Assembly (NCBI RefSeq): GCF_030814215.1
Contig: NZ_JAUSUT010000001.1
Location: forward strand, 2,480,001 to 2,544,000
DNA: 64,000 nucleotides
Direction: 5' to 3'
From: Amycolatopsis thermophila
GTDB lineage: Bacteria > Actinomycetota > Actinomycetes > Mycobacteriales > Pseudonocardiaceae
Part shown: in pieces, positions 8,101-17,751 of the stretch
Layout of the letters: each line of letters starts with the position of its first letter
Position numbering within the stretch: position 1 is the stretch's first letter
Translations under genes and position numbers: made by a program
Notes under the pieces: model-generated
Told to the model about the DNA's origin: nothing
What the model saw: the letters and a program-made list of their open reading frames with translations, nothing else
Database searches by the model: none

Positions 8101-8784
8101 GTGACTTTCACCTACGCCGCGTCCGAAGCCGTCGGCGTGGGCTGGTTGGACACGGCCGGCCCGCTGCTGGTCTGGGTCATCGTGCTCAGCTTCGTGTTCG
8201 TCGAATGCGCCCTGATCATCGGGCTGTTCCTGCCCGGTGACTCGCTGCTGTTCGCAGCCGGTGTCGTGCTCGCCTCGCACGGTGCGCACACCAGCGCGTG
8301 GCTGCTGTCGGTGGCGGCGCTGGTCGTCGCGGTCATCGGCAACCAGGTCGGGTACTACATCGGGCAGCAGACCGGGGTCAGGTTCATCGCCCGGCGCGGT
8401 GGCAAGGTCCTCAACCGGCACAACCTCGAACGAGCCCGCGAGTTCCTCGACCGCAAGGGCTTCTTCGCGATCGTCGCCGCCCGGTGGATCCCGTGGATCC
8501 GCACGCTGGCCCCGCTGATCGCCGGGGCCGCCCGGATGGACTCCCGGCGCTTCCTGCTCGCCACCACCCTCGGCGGCGTGTTCTGGGTGCCGACGCTGGT
8601 GCTGGTCGGCTACTACGGCGCCGGCCTGCTGGACGCGATCCCGTGGGTCAAGACGGTGCTGGTGTGGCTGTCGATCGCGTTCTTCGTGTTCGGCACCGGG
8701 TACGGCTTCGTGCGCTACCGGCAGGAGATGCGCCGCCCGGTCGACGAGGAACCCGACGAGCGCGAATACCCGGCCGCCGCCTAG
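8101..8784 (+). CDS. DedA family membrane protein
   Basis: A 227-residue DedA/PF09335 protein, paralogous to the one at 193. Visible family features are FVECALIIGLFLPGDSLLFAAG (about 25-46), NQVGYYIGQQTG, and the basic ARWIPWIRTLAPLIAGAARM before the final helices. The role is probably lipid carrier translocation at the membrane. GTG at 8101 is chosen as start. The TAG stop (8782-8784) lies inside the 6-base target duplication of an IS481-like remnant inserted immediately after it; because the stop already belonged to the target sequence, the insertion did not alter the protein. Confidence 0.9.
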   Translation: MTFTYAASEAVGVGWLDTAGPLLVWVIVLSFVFVECALIIGLFLPGDSLLFAAGVVLASHGAHTSAWLLSVAALVVAVIGNQVGYYIGQQTGVRFIARRGGKVLNRHNLERAREFLDRKGFFAIVAARWIPWIRTLAPLIAGAARMDSRRFLLATTLGGVFWVPTLVLVGYYGAGLLDAIPWVKTVLVWLSIAFFVFGTGYGFVRYRQEMRRPVDEEPDEREYPAAA

Positions 8785-8785
8785 G

Positions 8786-9128
8786 TGTACTTGGCCAGGA
8801 CGTTGGTGGCGGTTGGGCTGGGTTGACGTGGGGAGGGCCTCCGGTTGGGGTGTGGCTTGTCCAGGACCCACGCCAGGCCGGAGGCTGCGCCGCTTTCCTG
8901 CAGCGGGCGATCGCCTCCTTCGCTGATCGCGGCATCACTCGGATCCAGCGGTTGATGACCGACAACGCCTGGGCCTGCCGCTGGTCACTCCGGCCAATCT
9001 GTGCCGAGCACGGCATCCGACAGACGTTCATCAAGCCCCACTGCCCCTGCCAAACCGGCAAAGTCGAAAGCTGCAACGGCGGCCACCCACCTACCAGCCG
9101 CCTGCCACCAACCTGATGGCCGAGTACA
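8786..9128 (+). mobile_element. Internally deleted IS481-family element with target duplication
   Basis: The left end TGTACTTGGCCA (8786-8797) and right end TGGCCGAGTACA (9117-9128) are inverted repeats with one mismatch. Both are flanked by the direct repeat CCTAGG (8780-8785 and 9129-9134), which fits the NCTAGN target known for IS481. The left 100 bases closely match the left end of the element at 32459, including the hairpin arms GCCTCCGG (8837-8844) and CCGGAGGC (8878-8885). Most of the transposase gene is missing, leaving 343 bases. It cannot move by itself but may be mobilisable in trans. Confidence 0.85.
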
Positions 9129-9133
9129 CCTAG
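8879..9133 (+). pseudogene. IS481-family transposase remnant
   Basis: The frame gives AFLQRAIASFADRGITRIQR, then LMTDNAWACRWSL and CQTGKVESCNGG, matching the part of the rve integrase core that carries the second Asp and the final Glu. The N-terminal half is deleted and the frame shifts near 9080. After the shift the C-terminal frame reads TNLMAEYT and stops at the TAG at 9131-9133, whose bases belong to the duplicated target and not to the element. Confidence 0.75.
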
Positions 9134-9142
9134 GGCGCCCGC

Positions 9143-9886
9143 TCAGCCCTGCCTGGCCGGCCGGATGGTCAGGTCGCCGATTTCCACGTCGTCGGGCTGC
9201 TCGATGGCGAACGCGATCGCGCGTGCCACGGCGTCCGGGCTGATGCCGAGCGCCGCCATGGCCTGCTGGGCCTGATCGCGCTGCCCGGGGTCGGCCACGT
9301 GGTCGACGAGCTCGGTGCGCACGAACCCCGGCGAGATGGCGGTCGTGCGGAGGACGCCGTCGGTGGACTCCTGCCGCAGGGCTTCCAGCAGCGTGCGCAC
9401 GGCGTTCTTGGTGCCCGCGTAGACGGCCTGCGCCGGCACGATCTTGAGGCCCGACGTCGACACCGTGGTGACCAGGTGCCCGTGGCCCTGACGGCGGAAC
9501 ACGGGCAGCGCGGCGGCGATGCCGTGCAGGACACCGCGCAGGTTGACGTCGATCATCGCGTTCCAGTCGTCGACGTCGAGGTCGGCGACCGGCGCGATCC
9601 GGGCGACTCCGGCATTGCTCACCAGCACGTCCAGGCGTCCGAACCGGCGCACCGCCAGTGCCACCATCCGCTCGAGATCGGTGCGTTCGGTGACGTCGAC
9701 CGGTAGCATCTCCGCCCGGCCGCCGCCGTCCCGGATCCGCGCCACGAGCGAGTCGAGCCGGTCGGTGCGCCGGGCGCCCAGCACGACCGCCGCGCCGCGG
9801 CCGGCCAGCTCCAGTGCGGTGGCCGCACCGATGCCGCTGCTGGCTCCCGTGATCGCCACGACCTTGTTCTCCACACTGCTCGTCAC
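9143..9886 (-). CDS. Short-chain dehydrogenase/reductase (SDR)
   Basis: A 247-residue classical SDR. The cofactor motif TGASSGIG is near residues 13-20, SNAGVAR near 88-94 and the catalytic YAGTK near 155-159. ARRTDRL after the second strand suggests NADPH preference. Such enzymes oxidise or reduce alcohols and ketones; the substrate is unknown. GTG at 9886 is chosen because GGGAGAA lies at proper spacing upstream; a TTG four codons earlier is also open. The gene diverges from a TetR gene across two operator-like palindromes, so it is probably the regulated target. Confidence 0.85.
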   Translation of the reverse strand: MTSSVENKVVAITGASSGIGAATALELAGRGAAVVLGARRTDRLDSLVARIRDGGGRAEMLPVDVTERTDLERMVALAVRRFGRLDVLVSNAGVARIAPVADLDVDDWNAMIDVNLRGVLHGIAAALPVFRRQGHGHLVTTVSTSGLKIVPAQAVYAGTKNAVRTLLEALRQESTDGVLRTTAISPGFVRTELVDHVADPGQRDQAQQAMAALGISPDAVARAIAFAIEQPDDVEIGDLTIRPARQG

Positions 9887-9905
9887 GTCTTCTCCCAAGC
9901 TAAGG

Positions 9906-9952
9906 TGACAACTGTCCGGTTACTGCGTTCCACCGTACCGGACAACTGTCCG
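9906..9952. promoter_or_regulatory. Twin TetR-type operator between SDR and tetR
   Basis: GACAACTGTCCGG occurs at 9907-9919 and again at 9941-9952 within CGGACAACTGTCCG (9939-9952), whose arms GGACA/TGTCC are inverted. The two copies are 34 bases apart and fill the short space between the divergent genes, a standard arrangement for a TetR repressor controlling itself and its neighbour. Confidence 0.7.
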
Positions 9953-9979
9953 CTTTGCTGTGCCCGAGGAGGTCGCCCG

Positions 9980-10540
9980 GTGCCGGGTCGTGAGCGGCGG
10001 TCGGACGCGGCCGCCAACCGGGAGCGCATCATCGAGGTCGCGCGGACCGAGCTGAGCCGGTCCAACCGGGCGGCGGCCGACCTCAAGCTGCACGCGGTCG
10101 CCAAGTCGGCCGGGGTCGGGCAGGGCACCCTCTACCGGCACTTCCCGACCCGCGAGCACCTGCTGGCGGAGGTGTACCGCGACGAGCTGACGCAGCTCGT
10201 CGACGCGGTGGCGCCGCTGCTGGCCGAGCATCCCCCGCTGCGGGCCCTGACCTGCTGGCTGGAGCGGCTGGTCGAGTACGCGCGGGTGAAACGCGGCGTC
10301 ATGGCGGCCATCGAGGCGTCGGCGTGGCAGGACCTCTACTCGGGCCAGCACCACCGGCTCGACGAAGCGCTCGGGACGTTGCTCGAGCGCGGCAAAGCCG
10401 CCGGTCAGGTGCGTGACGAGGTCGACGCCGCGGACGTCATCCTGCTCCTGGGCGCGTTGTCACGGATACCCGAGCCGGACTGGGACACCCGCGCCCACCG
10501 GCTCGTCGCGGTCATCGTCGCCGGTCTCCGCCCTCGTTGA
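9980..10540 (+). CDS. TetR family regulator
   Basis: A 186-residue TetR repressor. The N-terminal helix-turn-helix includes RIIEVARTELSRSN and AVAKSAGVGQGTLYRHFPTR (about 35-65). GTG at 9980 is chosen because GAGGAGG stands 9 bases upstream; a longer frame from 9905 would place the operators inside the coding region. It diverges from the SDR gene at 9143-9886 and probably represses it. Its 3' end overlaps the convergent acyl-CoA synthetase gene by 29 bases. Confidence 0.85.
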   Translation: MPGRERRSDAAANRERIIEVARTELSRSNRAAADLKLHAVAKSAGVGQGTLYRHFPTREHLLAEVYRDELTQLVDAVAPLLAEHPPLRALTCWLERLVEYARVKRGVMAAIEASAWQDLYSGQHHRLDEALGTLLERGKAAGQVRDEVDAADVILLLGALSRIPEPDWDTRAHRLVAVIVAGLRPR

Positions 10541-12044
10541 GCAGCCTGCTCTTCTGGATCTTGCCCGCCGGGGTCAGCGGCAGGCTGTCCCGGACCACGA
10601 TTTCCTTGGGTACCTTGTAGTCGGCGATCTTCCCGGCGCAGAACGCCGTCAGCTCCTCGGCCGTCGTGGTGGCGCCCGGGGCGAGGACGACGTAGTAGCG
10701 GCCGATCTCGCCCAGCACCGGGTCCGGGACGCCGATCCCCGCGGCCAGCACGACGTCCGGGTGCGCGGCGAGCACGTTCTCCACCTCGACCGGGTAGACG
10801 TTGAACCCGCCCTGCACGAACATCTCCTTGGCCCGGCCGCGCAGCCGCACCGCGCCGTTGCCGGTCACGCACGCCATGTCGCCGGTGCGCAGCCAGCCTC
10901 CGGCGAGCGTCTCCGCCGTCTCGCGGGGCCGGCCGTGGTAGCCCGCCATGAGCGACGGCGACCGCACGAGCAGCTCGCCCGTCTCGCCGGCCGGGAGGTC
11001 GGTTCCGGCCGGGCCGGCGACGCGGATTTCGACGTCCGGCAGCGGGTGCCCCACCGTCGCCACCGTCGTCTCGAAGTCGTCGTCCCAGGCGGTCATCAGG
11101 ACGGCGCCGGAGGTCTCGCTGAGCCCGTAGAGGTTCATCACGGTGGCGTTCGGGAACCGCGTGGTCAGCCGGTCGAGCAGGGCGGGCTCGGCGTTCGCGC
11201 CGCCGGTGACGACCAGCCGCACCGCCGAGGTGTCGACCGATTCCAGTTCCGGCCGGTTCAGCAGCAGCGTGTGCATCGTGGGCACCCCGACCCACAGGGT
11301 GAGACCGGGACGGGTGAACAGGCCGGCGACCTCGCGGGGGTCGAACGCGGGCAGCAGGACGGCGCGGGCGCGGGCCACCAGTGCCGTCAGGACGCAGCAG
11401 GTGATCCCGCTGACGTGGTTGAGCGGCACGGCGACAGGCAGGACGTCGTGCTCGCCGAGGCGCATGTGCCGGGCCTGCGCCCGCGCCGCCGCGAGCTGGC
11501 CGCGGTGCGTGAGGACGGCGCCCTTGGGCGTCCCGGTGGTGCCCGAGGTGTAGATGATCATCACCGGGTCGTCCGGGGCCACCGCGACCTTGGCTTCCCC
11601 GGGCGGTCCGGCCTCGGCCGACAGCTCGTCGTAGGACCGGTCACCGAAGGACACGACGGTGTCCAGGTGCGGCAGGCGGTCACGCAGGCGCTCGAGGAGC
11701 GCCACGAAGTCCACCCCGTCGTGCGCGGGCACCGTGACCACCAGGCGCGCGCCGGAGTCGCCGAGCATGTGCGCGAGCTCGTTCTCCCGGTAGCGCACGC
11801 TCAGGCCCACCACGACCGCGCCGATCTTGGCCGCGGCGAAGTACACCACGAGCCACTCCGGCGTTGTGGGGCCGAGCACGCCGATGCGGTCGCCGTGCCG
11901 GATGCCGCGGCGCAGCAGCCCGGCCGCGACCCGGTCGGACAGCCGGTCCATCTCGGCGAACGTGATCGCCCGGTCGCCGGTGAGCCAGCCGGGGGCGGAC
12001 GGGACCCCGGCAGCGTCGGCGAGGGCGTCGAAGATCCGGGACAT
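10512..12044 (-). CDS. Acyl-CoA synthetase / AMP-dependent ligase
   Basis: A 510-residue ANL-superfamily enzyme that activates a carboxylic acid with ATP and joins it to CoA. The P-loop motif YTSGTTGTPKGAVLTH spans residues 165-180, the A5-type motif NLYGLSETSG follows, and LRTGD marks the hinge. The catalytic lysine in TPAGKIQKSRLL is Lys495. The length suits medium- or long-chain fatty acid or aromatic acid CoA ligases. ATG at 12044 is chosen; nothing upstream in frame looks coding. A VOC protein gene lies 50 bases upstream on the same strand, which may indicate a shared degradation route. Confidence 0.9.
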   Translation of the reverse strand: MSRIFDALADAAGVPSAPGWLTGDRAITFAEMDRLSDRVAAGLLRRGIRHGDRIGVLGPTTPEWLVVYFAAAKIGAVVVGLSVRYRENELAHMLGDSGARLVVTVPAHDGVDFVALLERLRDRLPHLDTVVSFGDRSYDELSAEAGPPGEAKVAVAPDDPVMIIYTSGTTGTPKGAVLTHRGQLAAARAQARHMRLGEHDVLPVAVPLNHVSGITCCVLTALVARARAVLLPAFDPREVAGLFTRPGLTLWVGVPTMHTLLLNRPELESVDTSAVRLVVTGGANAEPALLDRLTTRFPNATVMNLYGLSETSGAVLMTAWDDDFETTVATVGHPLPDVEIRVAGPAGTDLPAGETGELLVRSPSLMAGYHGRPRETAETLAGGWLRTGDMACVTGNGAVRLRGRAKEMFVQGGFNVYPVEVENVLAAHPDVVLAAGIGVPDPVLGEIGRYYVVLAPGATTTAEELTAFCAGKIADYKVPKEIVVRDSLPLTPAGKIQKSRLLNEGGDRRR

Positions 12045-12094
12045 CCACAGTCCTCCGGGTGCGGTGGGCGGGCCGGAAGGTGATTCTTCGCAGC

Positions 12095-12508
12095 TTAGGA
12101 GTCGAGGTCGGCCCAGACCTCGAGCTGGATCCCGTCCGGGTCGCGGAACACGACGACGGCCGAGCCGGGCAGCGTGCGGGACGCCTTCGCCGGGCTGTAG
12201 GTGACCCCGTACGCGGCCAGCCGCTGCTCCCACTGCTTCAGCTCGCCGAAGCTCGGCACCGTGAAGGCGACGTGGTCGAGCCCGGTTCTGCGCTCGTCGA
12301 ACGGGCCGCGTTCGGTCTCGGGGTGTTGCAGCAGCACCATGGAGAACGCGTCACCGGGGGCTTGGAGGAGGACCTTGCGCAGGCCCGTCTCCGGGTCTTC
12401 GCGCCGCCCGGTCTCCTTGAGTTCGAGCACCCGCTCGTACCACGGAACGCTCCGGTCGACGTCGGTCACCGTGAGGGCCAGGTGGTGCACTCCGGTCAGC
12501 TTCGACAT
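12095..12508 (-). CDS. VOC superfamily (glyoxalase/dioxygenase-like) protein
   Basis: 137 residues with two halves of the vicinal-oxygen-chelate fold: VHHLALTVTDVDRSVPWYERV at the start, DHVAFTVPSFGELKQWEQRL in the middle and FRDPDGIQLEVWAD at the end. The likely metal ligands are His7 or His8, the His of DHVAF and the Glu of IQLEV. Members include glyoxalase I, bleomycin-resistance proteins and extradiol dioxygenases; the function here is not determinable. ATG at 12508 follows AAGGGA at good spacing. Same strand as the acyl-CoA synthetase gene. Confidence 0.8.
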   Translation of the reverse strand: MSKLTGVHHLALTVTDVDRSVPWYERVLELKETGRREDPETGLRKVLLQAPGDAFSMVLLQHPETERGPFDERRTGLDHVAFTVPSFGELKQWEQRLAAYGVTYSPAKASRTLPGSAVVVFRDPDGIQLEVWADLDS

Positions 12509-12625
12509 GCAGTCCCTTCTCACCCGTTCGTGCCCCCTCGTGGGTACAACGTCCTCGACGGGTTCCCGGTTTCCACCGGCGTACCTGTGGACAACTCGAA
12601 GATTCATCCACAGGCTGTGGGCAAG

Positions 12626-13368
12626 TCAGCGACCGCCTCCGACCGGCAGGACCGCGCCCACCGCGTAGGACGCGGCCGGCGAAAGCATCCACAGGACCGC
12701 CTCGGCGATCTCCTCCGGCTCGGCGGCCCTCGCGAGCGGGATCGACGGCGCGATCCGCGAGATCCGGCCGGGCATCCCGGCCGCCGCGTGCAGGCCGGTG
12801 TCCACCAGTCCGGGCGCCACCGCGTTGACCCGCACGCCCTCGGGCGCGACCTCCTGCGCCAGGCCCCAGGTCAGGGTCTCGACCGCGGCCTTCGTGGCCG
12901 CGTAGTGGACCCACTCGCCCGGCGAACCGGTGCGCGCGGCGGTTGACGATACGTTCACCACGGCACCACCGGAGCCGCCGTACCGCGTCGACATGCGCCG
13001 CACCGCCTCGCGGCAGCACAGGAACACGCCCGTCACGTTCACGTCCAGCACGCGCCGCACGACCGACACGTCCTGCGCGTCCAGCCGTCCGGGCGTGTTC
13101 CCGGTGATCGCCGCGTTGTTGACCACAGCCGTGAGGGGCCCCAGCCCGGCCGCGGCGTCGAACAACGCGATCACGTCCTCCTCGTCGGCGACGTCCCCGC
13201 GCACCGCGAGCGACTTCCGTCCGAGGGCCTCCACGCGGGAGACGACCGACTCGGCGGCCGGACTGTCGCTCGCGTAGTTGACGACCACGTCGTACCCGCG
13301 CGACGCGCCCAGGACCGCCACCGCCGCGCCGATGCCCCGGCTGCCGCCGGTGACGACGAGGACACCGC

Positions 13369-13372
<4 letters not shown>
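12626..13372 (-). CDS. SDR family oxidoreductase of the sugar operon
   Basis: A 248-residue classical SDR: TGGSRGIG (8-15), NNAAITG near 90-96, a conserved Ser in VNVSSTAA and the catalytic YAATK. It is the last gene of a six-gene operon. Its ATG overlaps the stop of the P-loop kinase gene (ATGA). In that context it most likely oxidises or epimerises a sugar, polyol or sugar acid brought in by the ABC transporter; the substrate is inferred from context only. Confidence 0.85.
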
Positions 13373-14003
<631 letters not shown>

Positions 14004-14007
<4 letters not shown>

Positions 14008-14843
14008 CGCACTCCCAACTTCCCGACCGGAAGGACCCACGCCCGGGGCCCCACGTGCCGCACCTTCTCCGCGGCCACCTCGTTGGCGAACCGGATCAGC
14101 TCCGGCAGCCCGAACCTCCCGACGCCGTGCACGAGCGCGCCGTGCCAGACGTCCCCCGCGCCCAGTGTGTCGAGCGCCCGCACCTCCGGCACCTCGATCT
14201 CACCGGCATCGTCCGCCGTTTCCCAGCGCACCGGGCGGGGGCCGTTCGTGACGACGACCGTCGGCACCCCGCGCTCGCGCAGGCCGGGCCCGGGCGCCTC
14301 GAAGTGCGCCGAGCAGGCCGCGATGTCCACCAGCGGCAGCAGCTCGTCCAGCACCGGCTTCCAGCTGCCGGCGTCCAGCACGACCGGGATGCCGCGATCA
14401 CGGGCCCACCGCGCGACCCCCAGCGCCAGTCGCGGCAGGTGCCCGTCCACCAGCACGGCTCGGACGCCGTCCGGCATTTCGGACGGCACGGTGCCCGGGT
14501 TCTGCCCGGCGTTGCGGGACACGACGGTCCGCTCGCCGTCGCGATCGCGCACGGCGACGGCGCTGACCGCCGGTGGTTCCGCCTGCTCGGGGGCGATGTC
14601 GACGACCCGGACGCCGTGGGCGGTCAGGTCGGCGCGGGCCAGCTCGGCGAGCGGGTGCCTGCCCAGTGCCGTCACCAGGACGGCCGCTTCGCCGAGGGCC
14701 GCGACCGTCACGGCGGCGTTCGTCGCCGGTCCGCCCGCGGCCACCTCGACGCTCGAGGACTGGACCTTCTCCCCGGGTGACGGGAGCTCCGCCACCCGCT
14801 GCACGAGATCGACCGTGCACAGCCCCGCGAGCAGGACGGTCAT
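14004..14843 (-). CDS. PfkB family carbohydrate kinase
   Basis: A 279-residue ribokinase-like kinase. The signature DTLGAGDVWHGAL sits near the C-terminus, with catalytic Asp231. The N-terminal substrate-binding part has GPATNAAVTVAALG. It transfers phosphate from ATP to a sugar hydroxyl. It is slightly short for the family (about 300). It lies between the ABC ATPase and P-loop kinase genes with 4-base overlaps on each side, so it is probably co-translated with both and acts on the imported sugar. Confidence 0.85.
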
Positions 14844-15646
14844 GCCGACAGTCCGGTGTGGATCGCCGACTCGACTTCCTCCACCTGCCCGTCCGGTCCG
14901 ACGCGCAGGGCGCCGGTGATCAGCCCGACCACCTGGTTCATGCTCGTCGTCTTCGGCGACACCACGCCGACCCGCCTGCCGAGCCGGTGCACGTGGATGC
15001 GGTCCGCGATTTCGAACACGTGCGGCATGTTGTGGCTGATCAGCACGACCGGCAGGCCGCGCTGCCGGATCCGGTCGATCAGCTCCAGCACCTTCGCGGA
15101 TTCGGCGACACCGAGCGCGGCGGTCGGCTCGTCCATGATCACGGCCTTGGTCCCGAACGCCGCGGCCCGCGCCACCGCGACGCCCTGCCGCTGCCCGCCG
15201 GAGAGCGTCTCGACCGGCTGCGTGATCGACTTGATCTTGATGTCCAGCTCGTCCAGCACCCGCTGGGCCTCGGCGCGCATCTTCGCCGTGTCCAGCTTGC
15301 GGACCAGCCCGAACACACCGCCGCGGCGGATCTCCCGGCCCAGGAACATGTTCGTCGCGATGTCCTGCGCGGGCGCGAGCGCCAGGTCCTGGTAAACGGT
15401 CTCGATACCGCAGCGCCGCGCGTCCAGCGGGGTGCGGAAGTGCACCGGTTCGCCGTCGACCCGGATCTCGCCCGCGTCCGGCACCAGCGCGCCGGACAGC
15501 GCCTTGATCAGGCTCGACTTGCCGGCACCGTTGTCGCCGACCACCGCGAGCACCTCGCCCGGTTCGAGGTCGAAGTCCGCGCCGTCGATCGCGGTGACGC
15601 GGCCGAAGCGCTTGACCAGGCCGCGCGCGGAAAGGGTGGGGGTCAT
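14840..15646 (-). CDS. Sugar ABC transporter ATP-binding protein (single NBD)
   Basis: 268 residues with one nucleotide-binding domain: Walker A GDNGAGKSS (37-45), Q-loop in ETVYQDLAL, signature LSGGQ (148-152), Walker B IMDEPTA with DEPTA at 172-176, and the switch His in LISHN. RbsA/XylG proteins carry two such domains in about 500 residues, so this is the short FrcA type, which works as a homodimer. It drives uptake through the permease encoded just upstream. Start ATG at 15646; the longer open frame upstream lies within the permease gene. Confidence 0.88.
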   Translation of the reverse strand: MTPTLSARGLVKRFGRVTAIDGADFDLEPGEVLAVVGDNGAGKSSLIKALSGALVPDAGEIRVDGEPVHFRTPLDARRCGIETVYQDLALAPAQDIATNMFLGREIRRGGVFGLVRKLDTAKMRAEAQRVLDELDIKIKSITQPVETLSGGQRQGVAVARAAAFGTKAVIMDEPTAALGVAESAKVLELIDRIRQRGLPVVLISHNMPHVFEIADRIHVHRLGRRVGVVSPKTTSMNQVVGLITGALRVGPDGQVEEVESAIHTGLSA

Positions 15647-16632
15647 TTCTGCCTCCTGGCCAGCCGGTCCACGGCCACCGCGGCGATCACCAGAGCACCG
15701 GTGGCGACGTCCTGGTAGAGCGAGTCGACGCCGAGCTGGGTCAGCCCGGAGCGCAGCACCGTCACGATCAGCGCACCCATCATCGTCCCGAACACCGACC
15801 CGCGGCCGCCGAACAGGCTGGTGCCGCCGAGCACGACCGCGGTGATCGAGTCGAGGTTGCCGAGCTGGTAGGCGTTCGGGTCGGCGTTGGGCACGCGGCC
15901 GAGCGCCTGCCACGCGGCGATGCCGAAGATCAGCCCGGCCACCAGGTAGACCGACACGATCGTCCGGTTGACCTTGATGCCGGACAGCCGCGCGGCCTCG
16001 GGCGCGTTGCCGACGGCGTAGACGTGCTTGCCCCAGGCGGTCCTGGTCAGCGCGTACCAGAGCACGAGGTACATGACCAGCGCGAGCGTCATGCCGTAGG
16101 TGACCGGGATGCCGCCGAACAGGTAGCGGCGGGTGCCGAGCCAGGCGAGCAGGGAGCCGGGGGCGATGGGCACGGCCTGGCCGCCCGCGACCAGCTTGCC
16201 CGCGGCGGTCAGCATCGTGAACAGGCCGAGGGTGACGATGAACGGCGGCAGCTTGATCCGGGTGACCAGCGAGCCGGTGACCAGCCCGAGCAGCGCCGTC
16301 ACGAGCACGCCGAGAACCAGCGCGAAGATCCCCGGCACGCCGCCGACCAGCAGTTTCGCCATCAGCAGCGTGGCCAGCACCATCGCCGCCGCGTTCGACA
16401 GGTCGATGCCGGCGGTGAGGATGATCAGCGTCTGGCCGAGCGCGAGCGTGCCGACCACCAGCGACTGCTCGACCACCAGCGACAGGTTGTCCAGGTTCAG
16501 GAACGTGCTGGTGGACACCGAGAACACGACGACCGCCACGACCAGCGCGAGCGCGGGCCCGATCGCCGGGGCGCGGAGGAAGAACTCGCCGAGCGTCTCC
16601 CGCTCGGTGCGGTCAACAGTGGTCGCCGTCAT
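15643..16632 (-). CDS. Sugar ABC transporter permease (RbsC/FrcC type)
   Basis: A 329-residue permease of the BPD_transp_2 family with 8-10 hydrophobic helices. Family motifs are TAGIDLSNAAAMVLATL, GNAPEAARLSGIKVNR and TAVVLGGTSLFGGRGSVFGT, the segment that meets the ATPase. ATG at 16632 overlaps the stop of the binding-protein gene, consistent with a binder-permease-ATPase transporter expressed as one unit. Confidence 0.88.
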   Translation of the reverse strand: MTATTVDRTERETLGEFFLRAPAIGPALALVVAVVVFSVSTSTFLNLDNLSLVVEQSLVVGTLALGQTLIILTAGIDLSNAAAMVLATLLMAKLLVGGVPGIFALVLGVLVTALLGLVTGSLVTRIKLPPFIVTLGLFTMLTAAGKLVAGGQAVPIAPGSLLAWLGTRRYLFGGIPVTYGMTLALVMYLVLWYALTRTAWGKHVYAVGNAPEAARLSGIKVNRTIVSVYLVAGLIFGIAAWQALGRVPNADPNAYQLGNLDSITAVVLGGTSLFGGRGSVFGTMMGALIVTVLRSGLTQLGVDSLYQDVATGALVIAAVAVDRLARRQK

Positions 16633-17633
16633 TTCGTCCCCCAGCAGTTCTGCAGGCCCCACGTCGTGTCCTGGCTGGGCACGCCGGGCATCGGCCGGTC
16701 GGTGATGACGACCGAGCCGGTGTCGATGAACCCGCTCGGCTTCTGTCCGGTCTTCGCGTACTGGACGGCCGCGGTGACACCCTCTTCGGCCATCTTGCGC
16801 GGGAACTGCATGACGGTCGCCGCGTAGAGGCCGTCACGCACGTTCTGCACGCCCTGGCAGCCGCCGTCGATCGAGCCCATGAGCAGTCGCAGGCCGCGGG
16901 CCTGCAGCGCGGCGTACGCGCCGCGGGCGGTCGGCTCGTTCATCGTGTAGACGGCGTTGATGTCGGTGGTGCGCTGCAGCAGGTTCTCCATCTTCTGCTG
17001 CGCGATGGACTGGTCGCCGTTGGCGTTGTCCCGGCCGACGATCGCCGGATCGCCGTCCTTGAGCCCGATGCCCTCGAGGAACCCGTTGTGGCGGTAGGTG
17101 TCCACAGTGCTGCCCGCGGTGCCGTCGATCATGATCACCTTGGGTGCGGCGGGCCCGAGCGCGGCCTTCACATAGGCGCCCTGCTGGCGGCCGGCGGCGA
17201 CGTTGTCCGTGGCGTAGGTGGCGTCCACCGCGCTCGCCGGTTCGGTCGCGGTGTCCAGCGCGATGACCATGACGCCGGCCTGGCGGGCCCGCTCGATCGC
17301 GGCGAGCACGCCGGTCGAGGAGTTCGGCGTGATCAGGATGGTGGTCACGCCCTGCTGGACCATGTTCTCGATGGCCCGGACCTGGCCGTCGTTGTCGCCG
17401 TCGAACTGCCCGGCCAGTGCCATGAACTCCGCACCCTGGGCCTGCGCGGCGGCGCTCGCCGCGTTGCGCAGCTCCACGAAGTACGGGTTGGTCTCGGTCT
17501 TCGTCACCAGGCCGACCTTGGCCCGGCCGCTGCCAGCCGGGGCGGAGCTCCCACCCCAGTGGCGTTCCACTGTGCACCCGCTGACGGCCAGCAAGCCGGC
17601 CGTGACGAGGCACAGGAGACTCCGCTGTCTCAC
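16629..17633 (-). CDS. Sugar ABC transporter substrate-binding lipoprotein
   Basis: 334 residues with a lipoprotein signal peptide ending in the lipobox LAVSGC (Cys20), then a periplasmic-binding-protein fold of the RbsB/FrcB class (Peripla_BP_4): KTETNPYFVELRNAA, NSSTGVLAAIERARQAG, VYTMNEPTARGAY, GSIDGG. It captures a monosaccharide outside the membrane. It is the first gene of the operon; the start lies about 66 bases from a perfect LacI-type palindrome. The residues seen do not identify the sugar, although the single-NBD ATPase and FrcK-like kinase suggest a fructose- or ketose-type ligand. Confidence 0.88.
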   Translation of the reverse strand: MRQRSLLCLVTAGLLAVSGCTVERHWGGSSAPAGSGRAKVGLVTKTETNPYFVELRNAASAAAQAQGAEFMALAGQFDGDNDGQVRAIENMVQQGVTTILITPNSSTGVLAAIERARQAGVMVIALDTATEPASAVDATYATDNVAAGRQQGAYVKAALGPAAPKVIMIDGTAGSTVDTYRHNGFLEGIGLKDGDPAIVGRDNANGDQSIAQQKMENLLQRTTDINAVYTMNEPTARGAYAALQARGLRLLMGSIDGGCQGVQNVRDGLYAATVMQFPRKMAEEGVTAAVQYAKTGQKPSGFIDTGSVVITDRPMPGVPSQDTTWGLQNCWGTK

Positions 17634-17698
17634 GCTGCCCTCCCCGTTGAGGCTGATCGTTTGCCGACGGGGACGGTAGGAGGGCTTACACTACTTCG

Positions 17699-17722
17699 GC
17701 AAGCGTTTGCGCAAACGCTTGC
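17699..17722. promoter_or_regulatory. LacI-family operator
   Basis: A perfect 24-base palindrome made of GCAAGCGTTTGC and its inverted copy GCAAACGCTTGC, with the central CG typical of LacI/GalR operators. It lies between the divergent binding-protein gene (start 17633) and lacI gene (start 17752), so one site can control both. Confidence 0.9.
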
Positions 17723-17751
17723 GAATCGCTCGTGCTCGTTGGAGAACTTGA

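Noticed and set aside
9905-9979. Extended N-terminus of the TetR protein
   Set aside because: It would put both operator palindromes inside the gene; GTG at 9980 has a good GAGGAGG and fits the family start.
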